A DNA stretch of 64,000 nt from Sebastes aleutianus (Eukaryota > Chordata > Actinopteri > Perciformes > Sebastidae). Below, piece by piece: positions 32,366 to 43,195 of this stretch. The stretch is from positions 3,621,373 through 3,685,372 of the forward strand of contig CAKAKS010000062.1 in the NCBI GenBank assembly GCA_916700875.1, in the 5' to 3' direction. Each line of letters begins with the position of its first letter. Within the stretch, counting starts at the first letter, position 1. The position numbers and the translations under genes were made by a program. The notes beneath the pieces are model-generated. The model made no database searches. It was not told the origin of the DNA and saw only the letters and a program-made list of their open reading frames with translations.

Positions 32366-33035
32366 TTAAAGGTCCCATATTATGCTAATTTTCAGGTTAA
32401 TACTTGTAATTTGTGTTTCTACTAGAACATGTTTACATGCTGCAATGTTCAAAAAAACTTTATTTTCCTCATACTGTCGGCCTGAATATGCCTGTATTTA
32501 CCCTCTGTCTTAAACGCTCCGTTTTAGTGCATTTCAACGGAATGGCAATGGAATTGAAATGGAATTGCAACATAATTGTGTTGCTAAGCAACAGCTTGGG
32601 TCCATGTTTACTCCCTGTCAGCTGATGTTATTTACATACACTGCAACAGGAAATAAACTGTGACACATTTAGAATGTTTATGTTTAAAACTTTGAAATGG
32701 TCTAAATATTGTAGATTTGTGACATCACAAATGGACAGAAATCCTGATGGCTTGTTTCAAACGCACAATTTCTGATTACGGGCTTTGTATATTTCTCCGT
32801 ATATTGAGAAATGCTCAATATGCTCCACTAGCTAGTTCACGGCAGCCGCTCTGCACTGCTCTCATACGGTGGTTAAAGTCGACGACGCCGTCATCGTGGA
32901 AGCGTAGCCCCCACCCTCCACTCACCCCCCAGGATAACACTGTTAGCTCTGTCTGCACGTTTGCCATTGTTTGCACTGTTTGAGCGCTGTTAGCACCTCA
33001 CCGTTGCCCATGTTGAGAACCGTTGAGATATAGTT
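32366..33035 (+). mobile_element. B-E chimeric TTAA element (B copy 2)
   Basis: It starts with the B left end (TTAAAGGTCCCATATTATG) and follows family B through the CRE-like palindrome (32715-32732) to about 32818. It then continues as the right half of family E (TTCACGGCAGCCGCTCTGCA, GAAGCGTAGC) to about 33035. An X-box-like GTTGCTAAGCAAC lies at 32580-32592. The right TTAA end of E is not recognisable. Confidence 0.8.
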
Positions 33036-33442
33036 ACACAATTTAGTCCAGTGGTTCCCCGGCCTAGGGCTCATGCAGGGCCCTCTGAAGGGGTCACCAG
33101 AGAGGGCTCATGAGATGATTAATGGGAGAGGAAAGAAGGAAAAAAAAAAAAACTTCTGTTACACAAATCTGTTTACATTTTTAAGGACTTTATTTTCCCT
33201 AATCTTTGCTTTTTTTATGTGAAATATTGGACAATTTCAAAAGTCAACCAACAAAGTCAGATGTTCTGTACACCAGCTGACTTGCATTACATAATTACAG
33301 TGTTTTTCTATTTACTGCATGCTGTTACTTTGTACATCACTTCCTGTCTGGCTGAGTGTGTACTGTGTGTGGCAGAGATGCAAAGAGACCAGCAGGGGGC
33401 AGGAGGTTTCCAGTTTGCAGTTGACTGTGTGTGTGCTTCTGC

Positions 33443-33445
<3 letters not shown>
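33036..33445. other. No recognised feature
   Basis: Unique-looking sequence. Frames extending from here into the GT tract are artefacts. Confidence 0.35.
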
Positions 33446-33521
<76 letters not shown>

Positions 33522-33533
33522 CGCGTGCGTGTG
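33446..33533 (+). repeat. Long (GT)n microsatellite
   Basis: About 72 bp of pure GT (33446-33517) followed by GC/GT interruptions. Confidence 0.97.
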
Positions 33534-33622
33534 TTTTCGCGCGCGCATGTGCAGCCCACAACGGGACTTCATCAGTTAATTAGTTTTTCTCCCTTATTTT
33601 TACTCTTAGTCTGCCCATTGGG

Positions 33623-33626
<4 letters not shown>

Positions 33627-33673
<47 letters not shown>
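33627..33673 (+). repeat. (TC)n microsatellite
   Basis: A 47-bp pure TC tract, with further CT-rich sequence to about 33880. Confidence 0.97.
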
Positions 33674-33675
<2 letters not shown>

Positions 33676-34279
33676 CTCTCTATGTGCATCTCTCTCTCTG
33701 TTCATCACTGTATCGTCTGTATCAGCAAATTATACTGCAGGGAAATCTTTTTTTTTTCTTCTTTTAAATAGCCCCCCTCCTCCCTGTCTTTCTCTCTCAC
33801 TCTCACTCTTTGGCTCTTTTTTGTTCTTCACTCCCCTCAATCTCTCTTTTTCTCTCACTCTCTCCTTATCCGTCTCTCCCTCCATAAGCCTATTCCCCTT
33901 GAAGTGTGCTGGTTATGGATGCTCAAGTTGTCGGCCTGAGACCAGGAGATTATTAGGAGGATACATGATTAAAGAAACTCTCATTTCCTCCATGGCTGCA
34001 GAGAAAACTTTGCCAGCAGACAGATTCAAAATCCTTTTTAGTTTCCTTAACACGTCTGTTGGCGCAACCAGACTACAGGGCAGGCTGTCTTACAATGTGG
34101 CATTAAAAGCACTGGCTGTTCTCTTTTTTTAATGGCAAAATGGTTCATTCCTTACATGAAGAATTCAAATCTGAAGTGAAGGAAAGCAGAATGAACAGAA
34201 GAAAAGGGTTGTGTTTATGGAGGCAATGTATTAGCCTATTGTCTCTGGTGACATTTTTGAACCATGCGCCACTGTGATA
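33674..34279. other. No recognised gene; CT-rich start
   Basis: The CT-rich low-complexity tail runs to about 33880. Nothing was recognised beyond it. Confidence 0.35.
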
Positions 34280-34502
34280 CAAAAGTCGGCAACAAGACCG
34301 AGTCTGTGGGGCACAGGGATGCTTTGAGCTAAATTCTAACATCAGCATGCTAACATGCTCACAGTGACGATGCATGCCAGTGTGATCTCACAGAAATGAC
34401 CACGCCCTCTTAACAGAGCATTATGTGGTAGTGGCACATAATGTGTTAAATTGCGTGCCGCCACCACGGAAACAATTAGGCAAAAAAACGACTTGGTTAG
34501 GT
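34280..34502 (-). repeat. Dispersed repeat N fragment (TTAGCATGCTAAC type)
   Basis: On the minus strand it contains AGCATGTTAGCATGCTGATG and AATTTAGCTCAAAGC, a repeat common near teleost genes. It shares the blocks ACATGCTAACATG, CGCCACCAC and TTCTGTGAGAT with 35495-35811. Confidence 0.55.
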
Positions 34503-35023
34503 TTAAATGTCCCATATTGAAAAAAGTGAGATTTTCAGGTCTTTTTACATTATAAAGCAGGTTTAAGTGCTTTATAAATACTGTTAAACTATCAAAACCA
34601 CTCAATATACGGATAAATACACACAGACCGTATTCAGAAATTGCACGTTTGAAACAAGCCGTTAGGATTTCTGTCCATTTGTGAGGTCACAAATATACAA
34701 TATTTAGACCATTACACGGCTTTTAAACATAAACATTCTAAATGTGTCCCAGTTTATTTCCCATTGCAGTGTATGTGAATAACATCAGCTGACAGGAAGT
34801 AAACATGGACCAAAATTGTTGCCTAGCAACGCAATTCCGTTGCAATTCCGTTGAAATGCACTAAAACGGAGCGTTTTAGACAGAGGGTAAATACAGGAAT
34901 ATTCAGGCAGACAGTATGAGGAAAATAAAGTATTTTTTTAACATTACAGCATATAAACATGTTCTAGTAGAAACACAAAATACAAGTATGAACCTGAAAA
35001 TGAGCACGATATGGGACCTTTAA
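34503..35023 (-). mobile_element. TTAA-type element family B, copy 3
   Basis: Full length with TTAA ends. The left terminus is slightly mutated (TTAAATGTCCCATATTG). The CRE-like palindrome is altered to GTGAGGTCAC. The X-box at 34818-34830 is GTTGCCTAGCAAC, an exact match to GTNRCC-N-RGYAAC. Confidence 0.92.
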
Positions 35024-35133
35024 GAAAGATAAGATCATGGTTTGGTTTACAATAAATAGGCCTATGTTTGTTACATTACTTAACTTACACAGCAACGTTA
35101 TTATTATATCTCCCAGAAGGTTTATGTATTCGG

Positions 35134-35135
<2 letters not shown>

Positions 35136-35164
<29 letters not shown>
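35136..35164 (+). repeat. (GT)n microsatellite
   Basis: 29 bp of pure GT. Confidence 0.96.
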
Positions 35165-35165
<1 letters not shown>

Positions 35166-35494
35166 ATGCATGTGCATCTCTGTGTCTGTCTGTCTGTCCA
35201 AGGCTAATCTCGCACACTGCTGAACCCATCAGCTTAATAGATTCTGTGCTCATTTATGACTGTATGCTCCAGGACCTCTCGTGGTTGCGGTGATTCACAC
35301 TTTTTGAAAACATATTTTATTGACTGTTTTCATTGACAGCAGTCTCCTGGGAGAAAGTGCTGTGTTTGGACCATTAATCCACCCAGATCTCCTCCCTACT
35401 TGGACTTTGGTTATGAGACATTTCTGTTAAACCTGCAAATTTGTGTGTCCACCATGACCAAGGAACCTAATTGACTTCCATCGGCATTGTTATT
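35165..35494. other. No recognised feature
   Basis: Nothing was recognised. Confidence 0.35.
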
Positions 35495-36345
35495 GTTTAA
35501 TAATTTGAACACGTTATTTGCCGCCACCACCACGTAATGTGCTGTTAAGACGTCGTGGTCATTTCATGTATTTCTGTGAGATCAGTCTGATGCTTACTTT
35601 AATTTAGCATATTAACATGCTAACATGTGCTAATTAGTCCAACTGAGGCAGATTGGAATGTCATCAGTTTTGCAGGTATATGGTTATAAACCAAAGTATT
35701 GGACACAGAAATTTTGACCTGCTGATAGTGCTACATGAAAAGTCACAGGATCACCAAAGTTGAATGTCTGTACCAAATGTTATGGCAATTTATGGCACAA
35801 TTCTGTAGTTGTTAAAGGGGACATATCATGCTCATTTTCAGGTTCATGATTGTATTTTGGGTTTCTACTAGAACATGTTGGCATGCTCTAATGTTCAAAA
35901 AACTGAATATACCTGTATTAACGCTCTGCCTGAAATGCTCCGTTTTAGTGCATTTCAACGGAATGGCAACGGAATTGCGCTGCTAGGAAACAGCTTTGGT
36001 TCCATGTTTACTTCCTGTCAGCTGATGTCATTCACATACACTGCAACAGGAAATAAACCGGGACACATTTAGTATGTTTACGTTTAAAACTGTGAAACGG
36101 TCTAAATATTGTAGATTTGTGACATCACAAATGGACAGAAATCCTAACGGCTTGTTTCAAACGCACAGTTTCCGAGTGTTTTGATACTTTCATAGTATTT
36201 ATATATCACTTAAACCTGCTTTATAATATAAAAGACATGAAAATTTCACTTTTTACAATATGGGACCTTTAAGACATTTCGGTATCATTCATCCTCTGGG
36301 GACCATGAATGTCTGTACGAAATATCAATCCATTCAATAGTTCAG
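35495..36345 (+). repeat. Dispersed repeat N, split by family B copy 4
   Basis: Left part (35495-35811): GAATGTCTGTACCAAATGTT and the TTAGCATATTAACATGCTAA block. Right part (36273-36345): CATCCTCTGGGGACCATGAA and GTCTGTACGAAATATC, the same familiar unit continued. The B element lies between them, so N is older. Confidence 0.6.
35812..36272 (+). mobile_element. TTAA-type element family B, copy 4
   Basis: It begins TTAAAGGGGACATATCATG, a variant left end, and finishes ATATGGGACCTTTAA. The CRE-like palindrome is intact at 36115-36132. The X-box is mutated to CTGCTAGGAAAC. It is about 60 bp shorter than other copies. Confidence 0.9.
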
Positions 36346-37410
36346 ATATTTTAGGCTGGGCAAACTGGTGCAACTGACAAGAATGTCAATATTGTACAAT
36401 TCTGCACGACCTCAGATTCCGTTCATTTACAAAGTCCATACTCTCACTTTTTCTACATTATCTGCACATGGCAACCACAGTTTAGTTACTGTTACGGAAA
36501 GATTCTGGTTAATAAGGCAAGCAGTCATCAATTGCAGGTCTGTGATGCAGTGTGAACTCTGATCTCCTGCATCAAAGTCCTACACCTGACTTCCACACCC
36601 TCACTTTCCATTGCATTATGCTTCTTAAAAGCGCCCCTTTATAGTAGACCCACTTCTTGTGCCTCGTCTGTATGGAAGCTTGAAATATTTGATTTCCTCT
36701 GTGAAAGTGTGCCGCATTTCCGCTATTGAGGTCTGTCCAAAAGTGTGATGAATTGGGTTAAATTCATACTCTTGGAAATAAAAAAGGAAGATGTTTTGTC
36801 TAGCATGCGAATGTCTTGTACCTTAGATGCTGGCGTCATCTACATATTTCTGCTGTCTCGCCCTGGGTGCTGTCCAGCAGAATACATTAGAATAGCAAAT
36901 TATTAAAAAGTATTGATTTTGTCATTTATAAAATGCTGAAGTCGTGTATTGATTGCTGGCTGTGTCGCAGAGAATCGCTGGCTCCCTTTAGCTGCCTCAC
37001 TTTTGGTAAAGCAGCAGTGTTTCCTCTGTCGGAGGGTGTGTTACAGCTCTGCTCCTTTAGCTCTCTCAGTGGTTTCACAGCATCAGTTCCAGTAAAACTA
37101 TACTGAAGCACTACTTACTTTAGAATCTAGACGTTGAAATTAATGTCATTGCTAATTGTCTAACAGTCACAGTATTATTCTTGGGGCTATATAATCAGAA
37201 ACAGCTGGGATTGCAAAATGGTAAAAAGCTTTTACTGTTATGGTGGTTATGAATTGAGGGGCACAGCTGGAATTGACAGTAGACGGAAACATAACAGTAA
37301 GGTTCATACTTAAAAATGAGTACTGTACTTCGTTGGTGCTATCCTGTAAAAGAAAGAAACTTGAAGGAGTGAACTGATTAAAAAAAAAGTAAGTGGAGGG
37401 TCGTATCACC
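36346..37410. other. No recognised gene
   Basis: No gene or familiar repeat was recognised in about 1 kb. Confidence 0.35.
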
Positions 37411-37921
37411 TTAAAGGTCCCATATTGTAAAAAGTGAGATTTTCATGTCTTTTATATTATAAAGCAGGTTTAAGTGATATATAAATACTGTGAAAGTATC
37501 AAAACACTCAATCCACAGATAAATACTCACAGACCGTATTCAGAAACTGTGCGTTTGAAACAAGCCGTTAGGATTTCTGTCCATTTGTGATGTCACAAAT
37601 CTAAAATATTTAGACAATTTCACAGTTTTAAACGTAAACATTCTAAATATGTCCCAGTTTATTCCCTGTTGCAGTGTATGTGAAGGACATCAGCTGACAG
37701 GAAGTAAACATGGACCCAAGCTGTTTCCTAGCAACGCAATTCCGTTGAAATGCACTAAAACGGAGCGTTTCTGATAGAGGGTGAGTACAAGCATATTCAG
37801 GTAGACAGTATGAGGAAAATAAAGTGTTGTTTGAACATTAAAGCATGTAAACATGTTCTAGTAGAATAAAATACAAAATACAAAAATGAACCTGATGATG
37901 AGCATGATATGTCCCCTTTAA
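37411..37921 (-). mobile_element. TTAA-type element family B, copy 5
   Basis: Left end TTAAAGGTCCCATATTG; right end ATATGTCCCCTTTAA, the variant terminus also seen at the left of copy 4. The CRE-like palindrome is intact (37583-37600). The X-box is degraded (GTTTCCTAGCAAC). Confidence 0.92.
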
Positions 37922-38324
37922 AGCTACAGGAAAGTCAAAATCATGATTTGTAACCAAACCAGTATTAGGGTAAGGTGTTACTCCTAGAAGGCTGTAGGTT
38001 TCATCTCTTACCTTCACGACTGTACACCGTGGTTCACATGTTGCCATGGCAACCTCGACCAAGCAGATTTATTGTTGTGTGAGGCCTTGAGCTCGCGTCT
38101 AGTAGAAAATGCCCGAACCATCCTGGCTTCTCAACTGCTTTGGGAAAAATCTGAATAAATGTGGTGATTTTTACGTTTTTGATGTTTTGTAAAAACGAAT
38201 TTAAAAGTTTCCTGTCCTATAGCTTTAAAACGACATTCATGCACTGGGAATATTATTACTATCTCTGGTTCATAAAGTTATCTTTAAAGAAAAAAATCAA
38301 CAGATTTACAATCAAAGAAACAAG
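37922..38324. other. No recognised feature
   Basis: Nothing was recognised. An isolated GTTGCCATGGCAACC at 38039-38053 is a near-perfect RFX X-box palindrome outside the B copies. Confidence 0.4.
38039..38053. promoter_or_regulatory. Perfect X-box palindrome (RFX-type)
   Basis: GTTGCCATGGCAAC is the textbook RFX dimer palindrome (GTNRCC-N2-RGYAAC). It lies about 120 bp beyond family B copy 5, in sequence not otherwise assigned. RFX factors bind such sites in promoters of ciliary and MHC class II genes. There is no gene next to it in this window, so function is unproven. Confidence 0.5.
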
Positions 38325-38365
38325 AACAGGTAATTTGGGTTTCAACTAGAAAATGTTTGTATATT

Positions 38366-38766
38366 TTAAAGGTACTAAATGCGAGATTGGGAGTATTTAT
38401 GATGAAAACAACGGCAAAAGTGCTGACAGAGCAAACAGTGTTTACCCGGAGGGGTGGGTGCTACTCTTCCGCAACACCGCCGTCGGTTGGGACGGCGTTA
38501 TCAGCTGTAGGCCTAACCACCGTATGAGAGCAGTGCAGAGTGGCGGCCATGAGCTAGCCAGTGGGGCGCGCTCACGTGCATGAACAAAAGCATGCGCAGC
38601 CGGCCGACTATGTCAGCAAAGCACAGAGAAGCTCGGAATAAAACACAGACAGAGGGAGAGAGACTTCATTGTCTGCTCAGGTAGACATTACTGGTCTATA
38701 TCTATACATAGATAATGGTTGTTGATGCTATATTAATGCTCTGGATATCGTATAGAGCACCTTTAA
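38366..38766 (-). mobile_element. TTAA-type element family E, copy 2, nested
   Basis: Complete, with TTAA at both ends, inserted at a TTAA of the B/F host. Matches 25244-25722 on the opposite strand. Joining the host across it leaves a single TTAA in the expected B sequence. Confidence 0.85.
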
Positions 38767-38993
38767 TGTTCACAAAACACTATTTCTCTCATACTCTCTG
38801 TCTAAAACGCTCCGTTTTAGTGCCTGTCTCTTTAAGACCCCCTCCTATGAGCGGTATATTCTAATGAGCCTGCATGTGACACAGGAAGGGGGAGCTAGAT
38901 ATGATTGGCTTTTTGAATCACATGTTTTTTTTATCCATGCAACCCACAAAAAAACTGACTGGGTTGTCTTGTTTCACAGTTTGTGGGTTGGTA

Positions 38994-39048
38994 ATAAAAA
39001 TTTCATTTCTATAGCGCCTTCCAAGACACCCAAGGACACTTTACATGG
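38994..39048 (-). mobile_element. Short LINE tail inserted in the B/F element
   Basis: AATTTCATTTCTATAGCGCC then TTCCAAGACACCCAAGGACA is a reversed LINE/SINE 3' tail. GGTA flanks both sides, and host sequence resumes after it. It is a very short retrotransposed fragment. Confidence 0.55.
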
Positions 39049-39150
39049 AGGTATAGAGAGACACAACAAAGCAAAGCACTTCAGATATCCATATGGGCGT
39101 GCACGAGCACTGGAGAAGTGAGTTTTTCATGATTATGTCCCCTTTAAGAC

Positions 39151-39535
39151 AAATGGAAGGATGAACATTGCTTTTGACACCAAGTCCCCCTAACCACGCA
39201 CTTCTCACTTTTAATTCCAAAGCATCGAACGTAGCTTTTAGCTGAGTATCTCACATTGCAGCAAAACTGCAGGAAACCATCTTTTTGATTTTTGGCTTCT
39301 GAATCCAATCGGTCAAATCGGTGTTCTGGGAGGACAGCCAGGGTAGAAGGACCACTGAGCTCTTCATTTTCTGCAACAGAAGAAGAGGAAGGAACAACAG
39401 CAGCTTAGTGGAATGACGAGAGGGAATCTGTGGAAGAGCTGCTGAAATTTACTATTTACTACGCAACAGATTTTCTATTCTCATGCTGCTGCAGCAACCT
39501 CGTTCAGTCTGTAACGTTGAATTAAAGTCATTAAT

Positions 39536-39572
<37 letters not shown>

Positions 39573-40065
39573 CGGACAGACTGAGACCTTTTAAGGGCCA
39601 GATACAATGCACTCCACCGTTAGCAAAAAAATGGACTTCCCATTGTCATTGAAAAAACAGCTGTCAGCATCTTTTTTTTTTATCCCCTCAGGACTGAGTG
39701 CAGTAAAGGAATTCAGTCTGAATGCTGAATGTTAAGTCTGTGAGATGTACCTATTTAAAACTCGCTCCCTAAAATCAAATGTGGTACACTAACACACCAC
39801 AGTCATTTTTTTTTACAATCCTTAGTAACACTCTTCTACTGTGCCTCCAACCGATGTTTACATAGTATGGCAACTGCATTTTAAAATAATTTTTCATTTG
39901 AGCTTCAGTTTCATTTGAGTAGAACTTTTCAGTCTTCTTTGCCCATGACTTGTTCTGTAGTGTCAGTAGCGTCCCTACCAATAATGCTCAAATGCCCAGA
40001 TCAGACGACACAATATTTGAGGTTTTTTTAAAGGGGTTATGTATCAGATTAGATGATCATAGTGT
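39151..40065. other. No recognised gene
   Basis: Contains the GT microsatellite at 39537-39571. Otherwise nothing was recognised. Confidence 0.35.
39537..39571 (+). repeat. (GT)n microsatellite
   Basis: 35 bp of pure GT. Confidence 0.97.
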
Positions 40066-40440
40066 CATAATTACCCCCACCAAGGCCAAAGGCATATGAA
40101 GGAGGTTATGTTTTCACTGGCGTTGTTGGTTTGTTGGTTTGTTTGTTTGTTTGTTGGTTTGTCCGTTAGCAGGATTACTCCAAAAGTCCGCGATGGATTT
40201 GAATGAAATCTTTTGGAGGGGTGAAGTGTGACACAATGAACAATCCATTAGATTTTGGTGCCGATCCTGATCATGATCCGGCTTCGGAATTTTTTTTTAT
40301 AACTCCGGTCAGCCTGTGCATTAACACCACAGGCTTTAAGACATGCGCAGTGTGACTGATGACACTTTCATGACGAGTCACCCAGCCTCTTTCCTTCTGC
40401 CTACAGAGGGACAGATAGCTGGCCCTAACAAAACTAAACT
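40066..40440 (-). repeat. Interspersed repeat family A, copy 3 (partial)
   Basis: It carries CCGATCCTGATCATGATCCG, GCATTAACACCACAGG and GGATTACTCCAAAAGTCC, all shared with copies 1 and 2. On its left it extends through a (GTTT)n/GTTGGTTT stretch and GAAGGAGGTTATGTTTTCAC that copies 1 and 2 lack. The CTAGAA end is missing. Confidence 0.8.
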
Positions 40441-40600
40441 AAAACAACATATATAATTACATAATATATAAACTGAAACTAAACCTTTATGAAAAACTGA
40501 AACTAAACTAAAACTAGCAAAAATGAAATTGAAAATCAAAACTAAAATCAAATCAAAACTAATTGAAATTTCTAAACTACCATAACCTTGATTCTAGTCA
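40441..40600 (+). repeat. Low-complexity AACTAAA array
   Basis: Degenerate repeats of AAACTAAAACTA and AAACTGAAACTAAA over about 150 bp. Confidence 0.8.
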
Positions 40601-41524
40601 GATTTAAAAAAAGGCAAAAACAACTTTTTTGGCGAGTAAAAGATGATAACCATGGATGTATTGGCGATGGACGACGCTTAGCAAAATAATGGCACTTTCG
40701 CTCTAAACGGAAGTGAGAACACAAAATGACGCAATGCAGAAGCATCCTATTCCAGGCAACGAATAAGGCGAATTAGAGAAACAAAGACTAGCCACTTTCA
40801 CTTCCATATGAAACCAATACGGAGGTTGAATGGAGGGCATGACCAGATCCTTTGAAAAAAGTAGAAATATAAAACAGAAGACATTATCAGAGCCGTATGA
40901 TAACATCATGCCTTTCTGAAGCTATTATTCAGCTCCCGATCATAACACTGGTTTCAGATATGCCTGACATCTAAGATGAAATAAACAAACAAACTACCAA
41001 ACACATTGATGTGGTTCCAGTGGACAAGCTTTCATCATTTAATGAAATCAATCTTTAGCTCAGTTTAGCCCTCGGACAAGAGCACACCAAGCGAATCAGA
41101 AATGGATTGTGATGCAAATCAAAGCGCAATCAATCGTGTAACTGTTGCTCCCGAATGCTTTTTCTTTAGTGTGAGTTTACACAGGCATCATAACAGACCT
41201 CACCTGAGAATAATGGAGAATGTGAACAGTGAGGCTGATTATTTTCAAGTTGCTAACTTTAACTTTAATTATTGTTTCGCTAATGACATATTCAGCCAAT
41301 TTGTAGTATTGGAAGATATTCAGATTGTTTGGTTTCACAGCAAAAAACATATTCAAAGTTAGTAGTTGCACAAACAGCTGCACGGTGTGAAGCAAGTTCA
41401 TGAAACAAAAAGAGCCCAAAGCCCTGCTAGTGGTGTCTAGAGGTTGCAATGTTAATGGCACCAAACAAGTGTTTAAAGCCCCCCCCCCTCCAGCCGGTGT
41501 TTCTTCCTGTTTTTTGGTAAACGA
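40601..41524. other. No recognised gene
   Basis: The 184-residue minus-strand frame over 41177-41731 has no recognisable domain and overlaps the end of a repeat, so I do not call it a gene. A C-run (41480-41488) is present. Confidence 0.35.
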
Positions 41525-42836
41525 TCTTTGGCTGTATTCAAAACCACATACTATACTAGTAGTATGTAATGATTTGGCCAAAATGTAGCATGTAGTATGC
41601 AAACAAAAGCAAAATCTACAGTATGCCAAAAGTACCCGGATGTCGTACTGATTCGGAAAATATCCCCAGTATGCATCGGACCAGTCTACCTCGCCTACTG
41701 TATCCCACAATGCAAAGCGCTGGAAAGGCACAGGCTATAGTCACAACAACAGCAGCCAATTTTTCGTAGATATTTCATCACAAAATTCACTTCTGAAAAT
41801 TTTTGAAGGGGAGAAATCAACTGTGTAGATTTGGGATATTGGTCGCTACCTCGCCAGTCGGGCAGTTGCGCTCATAGACCCTAGAGCTCTCTCTAGAGAC
41901 CAACCTGTAGACAAAAGGATTTTATTTCCTTGTTGACGGAGAGTTTGTTATACCCCCGCGAAAACGTAGTCGGGCAGCGCTCCGCGTGTCCATCCGTCCT
42001 TCCATCCGTCCGTTCACGTGTCACACTTTGGTTTAACTTAGGAACTTCAAAATTTGGTATGATGGTTGACAGTGTGGTCTAGTTGTGCCTTTTGGGGATT
42101 ACAATTCCAGGGTGCCCAACATTTTTGAAATTTTTCCAAAAGGGCAAAACCTTTGGCCTTACTTTAGCATGGGTCAAGCAGTGAGCTGGGTTATATGAGC
42201 CATTGCCTTGTTTAAATATCACAACATAAATGTCCGTTATAAATGAACAGGAACCTGTGTTTATCTGCCTTTTTTGGAGTCGAAAAGCTCCACAATCGCC
42301 CGCGGGCGTAACTCGGTCGCCAGCCGGCCAGTGACGCTCACAGACTGGCTACAGAGCAGCAGAGCGGCGATGGGAAAGAGCTTCCTCTGACGGGGCAGAG
42401 AGATACCTGCTGAGACAACATGACCCTTTTTAACATTACTCAAATATCTGTAGGGATGTCATTTCTCTGTTTTGTTGCCGTAACTGAAAAAGCAGTTAAT
42501 GTTGAATGTGGATCAATGTTTTATATTTCCCGTCTCCCCTCGTTGATGATTCTGTTGGTCTCACTTCACCATGAGCTGTTGGAATAACTAGTTTAAGGGA
42601 TGGTGGAGCTAAACCTGCAGTTTCTGATAAAGTAAACAAACATTGGTTGCAAACAAAAAAAATATTGTATTTTGTTTTTTTGTTGTCCAGTGCTTTAAGA
42701 GCTGGTTTAAAGGTTAAAGCCTGGCCTAGTATACTGCAAAATACTTTGCTTTAACCATTTCATGCTACATACTACTGAGTATGTTCCGAATACTGTATAC
42801 TGTGTTGGTCAGTAGTATGTAGTGGGCAGGTGTGGT
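41525..42836. mobile_element. Element J: AT-rich inverted-repeat transposon
   Basis: The left end contains CATACTATACTAGTAGTATG and TGTAGCATGTAGTATGC. The right end contains the same words inverted (CATGCTACATACTACTGAG, AGTAGTATGTAGTGGG). This is a familiar teleost nonautonomous DNA transposon type. The interior (41940-42200) is CpG-rich, with CCCCCGCGAAAACGTAGTCG and CCATCCGTCCTTCCATCCGT, and may be a second nested repeat. No coding. Confidence 0.65.
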
Positions 42837-42884
42837 TAATAGTCAGACGTAATTCATTACCATGGCAACCAGATTGCATCATTT

Positions 42885-43195
42885 TTCAACTCAGTTTAAA
42901 TGAAACCAGCTACAGTGGCGTCACTTACTGTCGTAGTAAACACATGCTTAGTGTTGTGAATTAAACAAAAACACTTAGTTAGGTTTAGGAAAAAGACAAC
43001 ATGGTTGGGCTAAAAAATTACGTTTTACAATTAATGTTTTTACAGTGGAAATATGACTTGGCGTTGTGAACATGGGACACGAACGATCAGGTGATTCGTA
43101 AAGTGAAAGTAAAACGGGAATCAAACAGCGGTCCCCTGGATTAAGTCTTGTGTTTGTTGAACCCATCCACCTACCCTCCCCTCCTGCCCTGTGAG
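42885..43195 (+). repeat. Dispersed repeat O (TTAGGTTTAGG type)
   Basis: CACTTAGTTAGGTTTAGGAA, then GTGAACATGGGACACGAACG and AATCAAACAGCGGTCCCCTG, are parts of a common fish repeat. A remnant of its TTGGTTAGGTTTAA word also precedes B copy 3. Confidence 0.55.

Larger units (their letters stand above)
38325..39150 (+). mobile_element. B/F-type host element with two insertions
   Basis: The outer sequence reads GGGTTTCAACTAGAAAATGT before the inserted E copy and TTAATGTTCACAAAACAC after it. It then runs through AAACGCTCCGTTTTAGTGC to a different 3' half (TCTTTAAGACCCCCTCCTAT, GGGCGTGCACGAGCACTGG) and ends ATTATGTCCCCTTTAA. The 5' half is family B-like and the 3' half is another fish repeat type (F). 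No coding. Confidence 0.65.

Noticed and set aside
33219..33767. 182-codon frame rich in Cys-Val, Ser-Leu and their antisense equivalents
   Set aside because: Translation of GT and TC microsatellites.
41177..41731. 184-codon minus-strand frame
   Set aside because: No recognisable domain or bias. It crosses the end of element J. The length is within chance for AT-moderate DNA of this size, but it is noted here as the longest unexplained frame outside the repeats.
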